A DNA stretch of 64,000 nt from NCBI RefSeq assembly GCF_030730905.1, contig NZ_JAVAMP010000001.1, positions 868,001 through 932,000 of the forward strand. Reading direction: 5' to 3'. Under the pieces are notes generated by a model. It saw only the letters and a list, made by a program, of their open reading frames with translations. It ran no database searches and was not told the DNA's origin. This stretch comes from Chengkuizengella axinellae (GTDB lineage Bacteria > Bacillota > Bacilli > Paenibacillales > KCTC-33759). Below, piece after piece: positions 47,324 through 56,641 of this stretch. A program made the translations under genes and the position numbers. Positions within the stretch are counted from its first letter, which is position 1. The number at the start of each line of letters is the position of its first letter.

Positions 47324-47379
47324 TAAAATATCTTTAATCATTAGAGCTTTCTACTATAAACAAACAAGGTTGTGTGAAG

Positions 47380-48426
47380 ATGAAACCCTTTATATATGAT
47401 TACACCCTAGAGGAATTGCAAACATGGGTAAAAGAAAAAAAACAGCCGACATTTAGAGCAGACCAAATCTTTGATTGGTTATATGTAAAACGCATTAGCA
47501 GTTTTGAGGAAATGTCAAACATACCAAAAAAGTTGCGTGATCAGTTAGAAGAGCACTTTAATTTTGTAACTTTAAATGAGATTACAAGATTCCAATCTAA
47601 AGATGGTACAATCAAATTTTTATTTGAGCTGCACGACAAAAATGCAATTGAAACGGTAATTATGAAACATGATTACGGCAATAGCATCTGTGTAACGACA
47701 CAGGTAGGCTGTAGAGTAGGTTGTACTTTTTGTGCATCCACTTTAGGGGGATTGAAACGAGATTTATCTGCTGGTGAAATTATTGCACAAGTAGTGCAGG
47801 CGCAGCAAAGATTAGATAAAACAAACGAGCGGATCAGCAGTATTGTGATCATGGGAATTGGAGAGCCTTTTGAAAATTATGATCAAATGATGAAGTTTTT
47901 ACGCACAGTGATTCATGAAAAAGGTTTAAATATTGGACAGCGCCACATTACGGTTTCAACTAGTGGGATTGTGCCAAATATTTATAAGTTTGCAGATGAA
48001 AAAACACAAATTAATTTAGCCATTTCGATCCATGCTCCAAACGATAAGCTGCGCTCAAGTTTGATGCCTGTAAATCGTCGATTTCCTTTTGAGGAATTAT
48101 TAAAGGCATGTAAATATTATATTGAGACATCGGGAAGAAGACTTACTTTTGAGTATGCATTAATCGGAGGTAAAAATGACAAACCTGAGCACGCTGAAGA
48201 ATTAGCGGACGTGTTGCAAGGTATGTTGTGCCATGTAAACCTGATCCCAGTCAATTATGTACCAGAGCGCGATTATACTAGAACACCGAAAAAAGATATT
48301 TTTGAATTTAAAAAAATATTAGAACGTAAAAAGATTAATGTGACCATTAGAAGAGAACAAGGTCATGACATCGAGGCAGCTTGTGGACAATTACGTGCTA
48401 AACATATGGAGTTAAGTACGAGGTGA
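47380..48426 (+). CDS. rlmN: Dual-specificity 23S rRNA/tRNA m2A methyltransferase RlmN
   Basis: RlmN is a radical SAM enzyme that methylates C2 of A2503 in 23S rRNA and A37 of some tRNAs. The 348-residue protein has the cluster motif CRVGCTFC (Cys111, Cys115, Cys118), the GEP motif in [10 protein letters not shown], and a C-terminal [15 protein letters not shown] carrying the second catalytic cysteine. I chose the ATG at 47380 over the GTG at 47374. It is followed seven bases later by prpC. Confidence 0.95.
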   Translation: MKPFIYDYTLEELQTWVKEKKQPTFRADQIFDWLYVKRISSFEEMSNIPKKLRDQLEEHFNFVTLNEITRFQSKDGTIKFLFELHDKNAIETVIMKHDYGNSICVTTQVGCRVGCTFCASTLGGLKRDLSAGEIIAQVVQAQQRLDKTNERISSIVIMGIGEPFENYDQMMKFLRTVIHEKGLNIGQRHITVSTSGIVPNIYKFADEKTQINLAISIHAPNDKLRSSLMPVNRRFPFEELLKACKYYIETSGRRLTFEYALIGGKNDKPEHAEELADVLQGMLCHVNLIPVNYVPERDYTRTPKKDIFEFKKILERKKINVTIRREQGHDIEAACGQLRAKHMELSTR

Positions 48427-48433
48427 TATAATA

Positions 48434-49165
48434 ATGAAATCAACCAATAAAACAGATGTTGGACGTACTAGAGCAGTGAATGAAGATCGAGCTGTAGTAC
48501 AAACAGAGTTAAATGGGTATACACTTGCTATTGTGGCGGATGGAATGGGTGGACATCAGGCAGGGGACATAGCCAGTCAAATAACGATAGAAACGATTCA
48601 AGAAAGTCTGCACACCTTAGAGGCTGGAATGTCTGTAGAAGAATGTGAGATGACCATCCGAGAAGCCATATATTTAGCAAATGCAAAAATATTTCAACTT
48701 GCTTCGGAAAATGACAAATACGCTGGAATGGGAACTACTGTTGTAGTTGCACTTGCAACAGATGAACTTATATTAATTGCTCATATTGGTGATAGCCGAG
48801 CTTATAAATTTTCAGGGGAATCTATGATGCAACTAACAGAAGATCATTCCTTAGTGAATGAATTAGTAAAAAGTGGACAAATCTCTCCTGAAGAAGCTGA
48901 ACAGCATCCAAGGCGTAACTTATTAACTCGCGCTTTAGGAACTGAAGAATATGTGACGATTGAGATTCATCATCACGAATGGGATCAACATGATGTACTG
49001 ATGTTGTGCAGTGATGGGTTGAGCAGTCTGGTCAAGCAAGAGAATATGATTCAGATATTAAAAAAGGATCAGGATTTGGATTTGACAGCAAGTGAATTAA
49101 TCGAACATGCACTTGAAGCAGGTGGCGATGATAATATCACCGTTGTATTGTTAATGAATGAGTAA
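48434..49165 (+). CDS. prpC: PP2C-type Ser/Thr protein phosphatase PrpC (Stp1)
   Basis: This 243-residue PPM phosphatase removes phosphate from PrkC and its substrates. Metal-binding motifs are in order: RAVNEDRAV, VADGMGGHQAGDIAS, AHIGDSRAY and the C-terminal GGDDNITVV. The ATG has GAGGTG upstream. It is paired with prkC, the kinase it opposes, 52 bases away, as in all Bacilli. Confidence 0.95.
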   Translation: MKSTNKTDVGRTRAVNEDRAVVQTELNGYTLAIVADGMGGHQAGDIASQITIETIQESLHTLEAGMSVEECEMTIREAIYLANAKIFQLASENDKYAGMGTTVVVALATDELILIAHIGDSRAYKFSGESMMQLTEDHSLVNELVKSGQISPEEAEQHPRRNLLTRALGTEEYVTIEIHHHEWDQHDVLMLCSDGLSSLVKQENMIQILKKDQDLDLTASELIEHALEAGGDDNITVVLLMNE

Positions 49166-49217
49166 AGACAACGAAAATATAGAGCTTAAATTTTCTAAAA
49201 CGTAAAGAGGTGAAAAA

Positions 49218-51179
49218 ATGATAGGACAGCAATTAAGCGGTCGATATGAAATTTTAAATCGCGTTGGTGGCGGCGGAATGGCATTGGTCTTTAAAGCACA
49301 TGATAAATTGTTGAATCGCATGGTTGCCATTAAAGTGCTTCGTCAGCAATTTGTTTATGATGAGGATTTCATTCGTCGCTTTCGTCGAGAGGCTCAATCT
49401 GCTGCGTCACTTTCTCATCCGAATGTTGTAAATATTTATGATGTAGGACAGGAAGAGGATATTCATTACATTGTAATGGAATACATAGAGGGTAGCAATT
49501 TAAATGAAGAAATTAAAAGAAGAGCTCCATTTCAAGTAGATGAAGCTATACATATTGCGTGTCAAATTTGTGATGCATTAGAGCATGCACATCAAAACCA
49601 AATTATTCATAGAGACATTAAACCGCACAACATATTAATTGGTAAAAATGGACGTGTTAAGGTAACAGACTTCGGAATTGCACGTGCAGCTACATCTTCT
49701 GAAATTACCCAGACAGGTTCTGTATTAGGATCGGTTCATTATTTTTCACCTGAACATGCTAAAGGTGTTACACAAGGTGCAAAATCTGATTTGTATTCAC
49801 TAGGTATTGTTTTGTACCAAATGTTAACGAACAAACTTCCTTTTTCAGGGGAAAGTCCAATTAGCATTGCTTTAAAGCATATACAAGAAGATGTTGAGGA
49901 ACCAAGAAAACTGAACTCATTAATACCGCAAAGTGTAGAAAATGTGGTTCTTAAATCCATGCAAAAAAATCCTGAGCAAAGATACCAGTCTGCAAAAGAA
50001 ATGCTTCTAGATTTAGAAACTAGTTTATCACCTGAGAAAATGAATGAACAAAAATTCAGCTTTGATGATAATTTGGATGATGATGAACAAACAAAAGTTA
50101 TGCCTGTGATTGGTTTAAATCGAAAAGTAGGACAGATGGACATAGACAATACGATAATGCCTGAACTGAAGGAAAACAATGATAAAAAAAATCGATTTAT
50201 TTGGGTGAAACCTGTTGTTTGGACTTTTAGTACGATTATAATTTTATTTTCAGCTTGGTTTGGTGTGAAGGCAGTGTTGGGCATGCTAGATGTGCCTGAT
50301 GTTGAAGTTCCTGATGTTATTGGATTAACCTTAGAGGATGCGACGATTGAATTGGAGGAAAACCAGTTAATTGTAAAAGAACCAGTTCAATATAAGTATG
50401 ATAATGAAATAGAGGCAGGTATTGTCATTGAACAATCTGATATTAGTAAAAAAGTAAAAGCCAATTATCCAATAACATTAACTGTCAGTAATGGGCAGGA
50501 AGAAGTTATCATGGAGAACTATGTTGGAATGCAGTGGGTAGATGTTGAAAATGATTTGAGGAAAAAAGGTTTTGCAGATGGTAAAATTGAAATGGAAATG
50601 GTTCTATATGATGCTCCAGTTGGAGAAGTTATAGAACAGACTCCATCTCCTGATGAAAAATATAGCCCAAATGATCAGGATGTAATTTTTTCCTTTAAGG
50701 TAAGTGAAGGGTTAGGCAGTATTGAAATGCCTGATTTAATTGGAGTTAGTAAAGATGCAGCAATTTCAATGCTTCAACAAAGGGGACTTAATTATATAAT
50801 AGAATATGATTTTTATATAAATGTACCTAAAGGGTTTGTATTCAGACAGCGTCCTATTGATGCCGGCTCCCCTGTTAACATAGGACAAGAAATTACGATT
50901 TCTGTAAGTGAAGGTGATCCTGATAATGTTAGAAAGCCAAAACAAGCAATTATTGTAGCTCCTGAAACTGAAGGAGAAGAGTCTACAATTGAAATTAAAA
51001 TTACAGATGCTATAGGTACAGATCGAGTCTGGAAAGTTGAAAAGATAGTTGAAGAAGAAACCTATTATGTTCCAGTAGTGTTAATGCCTGATTTAGAAGG
51101 TGGTAAGGCAACGATTAGTGTTACAGTTGATTATAAACATGTAGGGACTTATGATGTAAAATATGAGGATTATGAATAA
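49218..51179 (+). CDS. prkC: Ser/Thr protein kinase PrkC with three PASTA domains
   Basis: This 653-residue membrane kinase senses muropeptides and lipid II and controls germination and cell wall metabolism. The kinase domain (about 10-275) has GGGGMALVFKA, the catalytic-loop IIHRDIKPHNILI and DFGIAR followed by a Thr-rich activation loop. A juxtamembrane segment leads to a single transmembrane helix (about 332-356), three PASTA repeats (about 359-567) and a C-terminal beta-rich domain of about 85 residues. The ATG follows AGAGGTG. The domain order is the same as in B. subtilis PrkC. Confidence 0.95.
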   Translation: MIGQQLSGRYEILNRVGGGGMALVFKAHDKLLNRMVAIKVLRQQFVYDEDFIRRFRREAQSAASLSHPNVVNIYDVGQEEDIHYIVMEYIEGSNLNEEIKRRAPFQVDEAIHIACQICDALEHAHQNQIIHRDIKPHNILIGKNGRVKVTDFGIARAATSSEITQTGSVLGSVHYFSPEHAKGVTQGAKSDLYSLGIVLYQMLTNKLPFSGESPISIALKHIQEDVEEPRKLNSLIPQSVENVVLKSMQKNPEQRYQSAKEMLLDLETSLSPEKMNEQKFSFDDNLDDDEQTKVMPVIGLNRKVGQMDIDNTIMPELKENNDKKNRFIWVKPVVWTFSTIIILFSAWFGVKAVLGMLDVPDVEVPDVIGLTLEDATIELEENQLIVKEPVQYKYDNEIEAGIVIEQSDISKKVKANYPITLTVSNGQEEVIMENYVGMQWVDVENDLRKKGFADGKIEMEMVLYDAPVGEVIEQTPSPDEKYSPNDQDVIFSFKVSEGLGSIEMPDLIGVSKDAAISMLQQRGLNYIIEYDFYINVPKGFVFRQRPIDAGSPVNIGQEITISVSEGDPDNVRKPKQAIIVAPETEGEESTIEIKITDAIGTDRVWKVEKIVEEETYYVPVVLMPDLEGGKATISVTVDYKHVGTYDVKYEDYE

Positions 51180-51206
51180 ATAAAACAGGAGGGTTTTGAT
51201 TTTTTT

Positions 51207-52115
51207 ATGGTAGAAGGAAGAATTATAAAAGCACTAAGTGGATACTATTATGTGAAACCTCATCAGAAAGGACAACCAACAATTCAATGCAGAGCGCGGG
51301 GGATTTTCAGAAAAAGGGAAACCTCACCTTTGGTTGGAGACTTTGTGATGGTTGAGCTGTCAGAAAATGGTGAGGGTACAGTTCATGAAATTCTTCCTAG
51401 AACAAGTGAATTAATTAGGCCCCCTATTGCAAATGTAAATTTGGCTGTGCTTGTTTTTTCATTAGTAGAACCTGATTTGAACTTACAACTTTTAGATAAG
51501 TTTTTAGTTCATGTTGAAAAAGCCGGGCTTGATGCGATGATTTGCTTTTCCAAATATGATTTGTTTAAAAACTCAAAGGATGCTTCCAAGCAGGCTGAGG
51601 CAATAAATGAGCTGGTGCAATATTATGAAAGTATAGATTATCCGGTATTGTTGACAAGTAAGAGGACTAATGAAGGTCATGATGAGCTTCTTGCACATAT
51701 GGCCAACAAAACGAGTGTTTTTTCTGGACAATCAGGGGTTGGAAAATCTTCTCTTTTAAACGCCATCATACCTGGTCTAACCTTAGAAACAAATCAGATT
51801 AGCTCAAAGTTAGGAAGAGGAAAGCATACTACGCGTCATGTTGAATTGCTTGAATTAAGCAACGGAGGCATCGTAGCTGATACACCAGGTTTTAGCCAAT
51901 TGGATTTTACTAATATTGAACAAGAGGATTTAGGTTACTATTTTTCTGAATTTAGAGCGTATATTCCGGACTGTAAATTTAGAGGATGTTTACATCGAAA
52001 AGAACCTAAATGTAAAGTGATCGAAGCAAAAAACCAAGGGAATATATTAGAAAGTCGGTATGAACATTATCTTTTTTTTCTAGATGAAATTAGCCAGATG
52101 AAACGGAGGTATTAG
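51207..52115 (+). CDS. rsgA: Ribosome small subunit-dependent GTPase RsgA
   Basis: RsgA (YloQ) is a circularly permuted GTPase that acts in 30S subunit maturation. The 302-residue protein has an N-terminal OB fold ([27 protein letters not shown]), then the permuted G motifs [17 protein letters not shown] and [10 protein letters not shown], and a C-terminal zinc domain with [20 protein letters not shown] lies about 14 bases before the ATG, which is longer than usual. It lies between prkC and rpe, as in B. subtilis. Confidence 0.95.
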   Translation: MVEGRIIKALSGYYYVKPHQKGQPTIQCRARGIFRKRETSPLVGDFVMVELSENGEGTVHEILPRTSELIRPPIANVNLAVLVFSLVEPDLNLQLLDKFLVHVEKAGLDAMICFSKYDLFKNSKDASKQAEAINELVQYYESIDYPVLLTSKRTNEGHDELLAHMANKTSVFSGQSGVGKSSLLNAIIPGLTLETNQISSKLGRGKHTTRHVELLELSNGGIVADTPGFSQLDFTNIEQEDLGYYFSEFRAYIPDCKFRGCLHRKEPKCKVIEAKNQGNILESRYEHYLFFLDEISQMKRRY

Positions 52116-52116
52116 T

Positions 52117-52761
52117 ATGTTGCGCATCGCACCATCCATATTATCAGCAGATTTTTCAAAGATAGGTCAAGAAGTTCAAGAGTTGGAATCCGCAGGAGCA
52201 GATTGGATTCATGTGGATGTGATGGATGGACATTTTGTACCTAATATTACGATAGGTCCTTTAGTCGTTGAAAGTATTCGTCCATACACTTCGCTTCCTC
52301 TTGACGTACATTTGATGATAGAAAATCCTGAAGCCTATATATCTAATTTTGTGGATGCTGGAGCAGATTTGATTACAGTTCATGCTGAGGCATGCACTCA
52401 CTTGCACCGCGCGATTCATCTTATTAAAGGACTTGGCAAAAAAGCTGGCGTAGTGCTTAATCCAGCAACACCTTTGTCAGCGATTGAACATGTAGTGCAT
52501 GAGCTTGATTTGGTACTGCTTATGACAATCAACCCTGGATTTGGAGGTCAGAAATTTATTGAATCCATGCTTCCTAAAATTAAACAGCTTAGAGAGATTA
52601 GCAATCATCAAGGGCTGAACTTGGATATTGAAGTTGATGGCGGAATTAATAAAAAGACAGCTCCATTGGTTGTAGAAGCTGGTGCTAATGTACTTGTAGC
52701 GGGAAGTGCTATATTTAATCATGAGAATAAAAAAGAAGCTATTGCGCAATTAAGAGTTTAA
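52117..52761 (+). CDS. rpe: Ribulose-phosphate 3-epimerase
   Basis: Rpe interconverts ribulose 5-phosphate and xylulose 5-phosphate in the pentose phosphate pathway. The 214-residue TIM barrel has [42 protein letters not shown] and EVDGGI, including the metal-binding His/Asp residues. The ATG follows GGAGG at good spacing and one base after rsgA. Unlike B. subtilis, no thiN gene follows. Confidence 0.95.
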   Translation: MLRIAPSILSADFSKIGQEVQELESAGADWIHVDVMDGHFVPNITIGPLVVESIRPYTSLPLDVHLMIENPEAYISNFVDAGADLITVHAEACTHLHRAIHLIKGLGKKAGVVLNPATPLSAIEHVVHELDLVLLMTINPGFGGQKFIESMLPKIKQLREISNHQGLNLDIEVDGGINKKTAPLVVEAGANVLVAGSAIFNHENKKEAIAQLRV

Positions 52762-52879
52762 AAATCATCCCAATTAATAGGTATGTTGGATATTGAACGG
52801 ACATATATAATGAGTAGGGCAAGTATTTGGATTTGTTTTAGGTTTTTTTGGAACCATAGGCAATTTTCCTTGTGTTCAT

Positions 52880-52910
52880 GAATATACTATATTTAAAGTC
52901 CACATACTTA
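52880..52910 (+). promoter_or_regulatory. Candidate sigma-E promoter of spoVM
   Basis: GAATATA (52880-52886) matches the sigma-E -35 consensus KMATATT at six of seven positions, and CATACTTA (52903-52910) resembles the -10 CATACAHT, with a 16-base spacer. B. subtilis spoVM is sigma-E dependent. Confidence 0.5.
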
Positions 52911-52945
52911 TGGTCAGTTCACTATGTATCCTGGGAGGGGTAGGG

Positions 52946-53026
52946 ATGAGATTTTATACCTTTAAACTACCAAAATTTTTAGGCGGGTTTGTGAGGGTTA
53001 TATTGAATACGTTTAATAAAAAATGA
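52946..53026 (+). CDS. spoVM: Stage V sporulation protein M (26-residue amphipathic peptide)
   Basis: This 26-codon ORF encodes MRFYTFKLPKFLGGFVRVIL followed by NTFNKK. It aligns along its whole length with B. subtilis SpoVM, including FYT.KLPKFLGG.VR. SpoVM is an amphipathic helix that recognises the curved outer forespore membrane and anchors the coat ATPase SpoIVA. A strong GGGAGGGG precedes the ATG. Its position after rpe and before the opposing rpmB is the same as in B. subtilis. It is too short for most gene callers. A terminator follows directly. Confidence 0.92.
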   Translation: MRFYTFKLPKFLGGFVRVILNTFNKK

Positions 53027-53044
53027 TGAATTTTGACATTGAGG

Positions 53045-53073
53045 AAAAATCACTTTTTAAAAGAGTGGTTTTT
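53045..53073 (+). terminator. Terminator after spoVM
   Basis: AAAAATCACT pairs with AGTGGTTTTT (one G-U pair), and the T5 run lies in the 3' arm. Confidence 0.75.
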
Positions 53074-53092
53074 CTGAGATATCAAACATGAA

Positions 53093-53119
53093 AAAAAGCA
53101 CCTACAGAGGGTGCTTTTT
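53093..53119. terminator. Terminator of rpmB, probably bidirectional
   Basis: AAAAAGCACC (53093-53102) pairs with GGTGCTTTTT (53110-53119), with A and T runs that allow termination on both strands. It lies 12 bases after the rpmB stop. Confidence 0.88.
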
Positions 53120-53131
53120 GTCCTTCATTTC

Positions 53132-53320
53132 TTACGCACGTTCAACTAATCCAGATTTTAATGCTCTAGTACTAACGTAAACGCGTTTTGGTTTACCATC
53201 TACTAGGATGCGTACCTTTTGAACATTAACTCCCCAAGAACGTTTTGTTTTATTGTTAGCGTGAGATCTGTTGTTTCCCACACCTCTCTTTTTTCCAGTA
53301 ACGTAACATTTGCGTGACAT
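53132..53320 (-). CDS. rpmB: 50S ribosomal protein L28
   Basis: This 62-residue basic protein matches bacterial L28: [34 protein letters not shown] and [12 protein letters not shown]. It has a single cysteine, so it is the zinc-free form of this ribosomal protein. The ATG has AAAGGGGGTG upstream. It is transcribed against its neighbours, which is the same arrangement as in B. subtilis. A long leader of about 170 bases precedes it. Confidence 0.96.
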   Translation of the reverse strand: MSRKCYVTGKKRGVGNNRSHANNKTKRSWGVNVQKVRILVDGKPKRVYVSTRALKSGLVERA

Positions 53321-53653
53321 TCTTACACCCCCTTTAAAAAATACCTACAAAAGTAAAAACAACATCTAAGTCAAAACATAACATATCCTTTTGCAGGGTC
53401 TTAAACAATTATAACGATGGAAAGTTACAATTTTCCGAATCGTTAATCATAAATCATGAAAGCATATACGTATACGTATTCATAAACACTTTTACTATGA
53501 TATCACAATAAAAAAGGGATAGTCAATGAGCTTTATGGAAAAATGGATTCGACTACATCTTCGAAAAAGTCAGCGATAGGGGATTTTCTTATATTGATGA
53601 ATATAGTACAATGATAAAGTCCATATTTCTGTGAAAAAAAGGAGTGGATTGAT
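53321..53653. other. Divergent region between rpmB and yloU
   Basis: About 330 bases hold the rpmB promoter and leader on the minus strand and the yloU upstream region on the plus strand. The leader contains a stem (TAACGAT at 53412-53418 with ATCGTTA at 53439-53445, extended by GGAAA/TTTCC after a 2-base bulge) and a 14-bp palindrome at 53466-53479. No extra ORF is seen. Confidence 0.5.
53497..53526 (-). promoter_or_regulatory. Candidate sigma-A promoter of rpmB
   Basis: On the minus strand TTGACT (53526-53521) and TATCAT (53502-53497) are separated by 18 bases. Transcription would begin near 53490, which gives a leader of about 170 nucleotides. Confidence 0.6.
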
Positions 53654-54034
53654 GTGACAATTCAACTTGTAAATGAGTATGGAAAGGTTATGATGAATAG
53701 TGAGGTCATATCAACGTTAGCTGGTGCAGCTGCGTTGGATTGTTATGGGCTCGTAGGAATGGCTTCCCGCAGTCAACTAAAAGATGGAATAACAGAGCTC
53801 TTAGGCAGAGACAATCTATCTAAAGGTGTAGAGATTAGGCAAGAGGATAGTCAAGAAAATGGTCAAGAAAATGAAGTACATATCGATTTATATATCATTG
53901 TAAGTTACGGTACAAAAATTTCTGAAGTAGCACATAACATACAAAATAAAGTGAAATATGTCTTAAATGATCTAATTGGATTAGAAGTACATACTGTAAA
54001 TATATATGTGCAAGGGGTTCGAGTATCCCAATAG
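53654..54034 (+). CDS. yloU: Asp23/Gls24 family protein YloU
   Basis: This 126-residue Asp23/Gls24 protein has STLAGAAALDCYGLVGMASR and, after an acidic Gln/Glu-rich insert (EDSQENGQENE), IDLYIIVSYGTKISEVAHNI and GLEVHTVNIYVQGVR. It is the orthologue of B. subtilis YloU by position, directly before fakA. The start is a GTG with GGAGTGG upstream. A paralogue is at 2163. Its role is unknown; the conserved pairing with fatty acid kinase suggests a link to membrane lipid or envelope homeostasis. Confidence 0.9.
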   Translation: MTIQLVNEYGKVMMNSEVISTLAGAAALDCYGLVGMASRSQLKDGITELLGRDNLSKGVEIRQEDSQENGQENEVHIDLYIIVSYGTKISEVAHNIQNKVKYVLNDLIGLEVHTVNIYVQGVRVSQ

Positions 54035-54049
54035 AAAGGGAGAGAAACA

Positions 54050-55762
54050 TTGAGTAAACTTTTCATTAATGGTGCAGATTTTATGAATATGGTTTTGTCT
54101 GGGGCAAGTATTTTGAAAGCAAATGTGGAACAGATCAACAGCTTGAACGTATTTCCAGTCCCAGACGGAGATACAGGTACGAACATGAATATGACTTTAA
54201 CATCAGGTATTGAGTATATTCAATCTAAATCTTCGGACCACATTGGGGAGATGTCAGCGGCTTTTTCTAAAGGTTTATTAATGGGAGCTCGAGGCAATTC
54301 TGGCGTTATCCTGTCACAACTGTTTCGAGGATTCACTAAAGCAGTACATGACTTGGAAAAAATCGATACAGTTCAGTTTGCAAAAGCGCTTCAACAAGGT
54401 GTGGATACGGCTTATCAAGCAGTTGTAAAACCGATCGAAGGAACAATTCTTACCGTCGCTAAAGAATCAGCTAAACATGCTATATATATTTCTCATCAAA
54501 CTGATCATATCATTCCATTACTTGAGGAACTGATTGGAGAAGCTAAAAACTCTTTGGCTAGGACACCAGATTTGCTTCCTGTACTAAAACAAGCTGGGGT
54601 TGTGGATTCCGGCGGGCAGGGCTTAGTTTATGTCTATGAAGGTTTTCTTGCGACTTTGAAAGGTGAATTTGATCATAACTCAGAAATGATTTCATCTTCA
54701 AGCAGCAAGGTCGTCATTAGCAAACCAAAACCAGCTCAATCCAGTATAGAAACTGAAGATATAACTCATTTTTATGATATGGAATTTTTTATTCATTTAT
54801 CCAAGGAGATTCAATTTGATGAGTCTCTAGTTAGAGAAGAGTTAGCTAAAATCGGTGATTCCATCGTTTTAATTCCTGATGATGAATTTGTAAAAGTTCA
54901 TGTGCATTCTAATTCGCCGGGGGATGTTTTAAATTTAACGATTCGATATGGTGAGTTAACTCGTCTCCACATTCAAAATATGCGTGATCAACATCGCGAA
55001 ATAGTGGAAGAGGAGCCAGGAAAAATTCAAATTCCTGCACATGATGAAACAACATCAATAATCAATGAGGATGAAACTCTATTTACAAAAAATACTGAAG
55101 CTAAAGCTTTTGGCATGGTTACTGTGTCTTCAGGTGGTGGGATTTCGGACGTTTTTGCAAGTATAGGTGTTGATCATGTTCTATATGGTGGACAAACGAT
55201 GAATCCCAGCACAGAAGATTTAATTAATGCTGTCCGTAGTATTCATGCTGAACATGTATTTATATTACCTAATAATTCAAATATTATTTTAGCTGCTCAG
55301 CAGGCGAAGGAATTAATTGAAGATAAAGAGGTTATCGTTATTCCTTCAAAAACAATTCCTCAAGGAATGGTGGCAGCATTAGCTTTACAAAGTACAAATA
55401 GCTCGGATGAGAATGAAAAGTTAATGAATCAAGCGATAAAAGAGGTTCAATCTGGTTCCATAACTATCGCTGTACGAGATTCACAAATGAATCAGCTATC
55501 CATTAAAGAAGGCGAATACTTGGGTATACATGAGAATCAGATCGTTACTGCTTCTAGAGATATTGTAGACACTGCAAAGCATCTGCTGCAAGAGATGATC
55601 GACTCTGACAGTGAAATGCTAACGATTTTTTCTGGAGAAAGTGCAAATACAAGTCAAACGAATTCATTTATTCAATATATAGAAGAAGAATACCCTGATG
55701 TTGAAATCGAAGTCATTGATGGTGGTCAACCCATTTATGATTATATTTTTTCAGTAGAATAA
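54050..55762 (+). CDS. fakA: Fatty acid kinase FakA (YloV), DAK2/DegV-fold protein
   Basis: FakA phosphorylates fatty acids bound to a FakB (DegV family) partner, producing acyl phosphate for phospholipid synthesis. The 570-residue protein has an N-terminal DhaL-like ATP domain (about 1-200) with NVFPVPDGDTGTNM, GARGNSGVILSQLFRG and DSGGQGLVY, a middle domain, and a C-terminal DegV-like domain with VTVSSGGGISDVFASIG and VFILPNNSNI. The start is a TTG after AGGGAGAG. The next gene is a DegV protein, so the kinase and a carrier may be encoded together. Confidence 0.93.
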   Translation: MSKLFINGADFMNMVLSGASILKANVEQINSLNVFPVPDGDTGTNMNMTLTSGIEYIQSKSSDHIGEMSAAFSKGLLMGARGNSGVILSQLFRGFTKAVHDLEKIDTVQFAKALQQGVDTAYQAVVKPIEGTILTVAKESAKHAIYISHQTDHIIPLLEELIGEAKNSLARTPDLLPVLKQAGVVDSGGQGLVYVYEGFLATLKGEFDHNSEMISSSSSKVVISKPKPAQSSIETEDITHFYDMEFFIHLSKEIQFDESLVREELAKIGDSIVLIPDDEFVKVHVHSNSPGDVLNLTIRYGELTRLHIQNMRDQHREIVEEEPGKIQIPAHDETTSIINEDETLFTKNTEAKAFGMVTVSSGGGISDVFASIGVDHVLYGGQTMNPSTEDLINAVRSIHAEHVFILPNNSNIILAAQQAKELIEDKEVIVIPSKTIPQGMVAALALQSTNSSDENEKLMNQAIKEVQSGSITIAVRDSQMNQLSIKEGEYLGIHENQIVTASRDIVDTAKHLLQEMIDSDSEMLTIFSGESANTSQTNSFIQYIEEEYPDVEIEVIDGGQPIYDYIFSVE

Positions 55763-55785
55763 TTATTTTATAATGAGGTGATTGT

Positions 55786-56640
55786 ATGTCTAATATCCGG
55801 TTTGTTACAGACAGTACTTCGGATATTCCATTAGAGATTAGGGAAAAGTACAACATTGAGATGGTTCCGTTAAAAGTCCATTTTGGTGAAGAAGTTTTTT
55901 TGGACGCGATTACAATTCAGTCTAAAGAGTTTTATGAGAAATTAGCTGTTAGTGATGTACTGCCAACAACGTCTCAGCCGTCACCTGTAGATTTTTTAAA
56001 TGTATATAAAAAAATTTATAAAGAAGATCCAGATTGTACAATTATATCTATACACTTGTCCTCTGCTATGAGTGGTACTTATCAATCAGCAGTTTTAGCT
56101 AAATCATTGCTTGATGAGGAAGCTGATCTTCATATTATCGATTCAAAATCAGCTTCTTTTGGAAACGGAATCCTAATGGTTGAAGCCATAAAAGCATATG
56201 AGAATGGAAAAAATGTAGAGGAAATCTTAGAAGTTGTTGCTAAATTGAGACAGGATATGAGGGTTTATTTTTTAGTGGATACTTTAGAGTATTTACAAAA
56301 AGGTGGGCGAATTGGCAAAGCAGCTTCACTAATAGGCTCATTGTTAAACATAAAACCTATACTTTCGATTGATGATGAAGGAGAAATTACTTCGGTTGAT
56401 AAGGTAAGAGGGAAGAAGAAAGCCATCCACCGGATTGTCGATTTGCTTAAGGAAGATTTTGAGAAAAGAGATGTGGATATCGTAGTTGTCCATTCTAATG
56501 ATTTATCTAGTGCAGAGAGCTTTGCTGATTTTTTGAAAGAACAGTTTCAAGTACATAACGTAAAATTCACTTCACTAAGTCCAGTAGTAGGTACCCACGT
56601 TGGTCCTGGGACACTTGCTGTTATAATGCGACCTATATAA
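55786..56640 (+). CDS. DegV family fatty acid-binding protein (FakB type)
   Basis: This 284-residue protein has the DegV fold that binds one fatty acid. Family motifs are FVTDSTSDIP at the N-terminus, PTTSQPSP, SAMSGTYQSA, DTLEYLQKGGRIGKA and GTHVGPGTLAV. FakB partners present a fatty acid to FakA. It lies 23 bases after fakA with a GAGGTG site, which supports a FakA-FakB functional pair. In B. subtilis this position is held by sdaAB-sdaAA instead. Confidence 0.9.
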   Translation: MSNIRFVTDSTSDIPLEIREKYNIEMVPLKVHFGEEVFLDAITIQSKEFYEKLAVSDVLPTTSQPSPVDFLNVYKKIYKEDPDCTIISIHLSSAMSGTYQSAVLAKSLLDEEADLHIIDSKSASFGNGILMVEAIKAYENGKNVEEILEVVAKLRQDMRVYFLVDTLEYLQKGGRIGKAASLIGSLLNIKPILSIDDEGEITSVDKVRGKKKAIHRIVDLLKEDFEKRDVDIVVVHSNDLSSAESFADFLKEQFQVHNVKFTSLSPVVGTHVGPGTLAVIMRPI

Positions 56641-56641
56641 A

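Noticed and set aside
49739-50284. Long open frame (181 codons) antisense to prkC
   Set aside because: It lies wholly inside a well-supported kinase gene, has low-complexity composition, no SD of note and no recognisable domain. It is a shadow of prkC.
53132-53320. rpmB transcribed against the surrounding cluster, as a possible inversion
   Set aside because: The same orientation next to spoVM and yloU is normal in B. subtilis and its relatives.
53600-53620. TACAAT near 53609 as a yloU -10 box
   Set aside because: Only a poor -35 (TTTTCT) is available at 17 bases, so the call would not rise above chance in AT-rich DNA.
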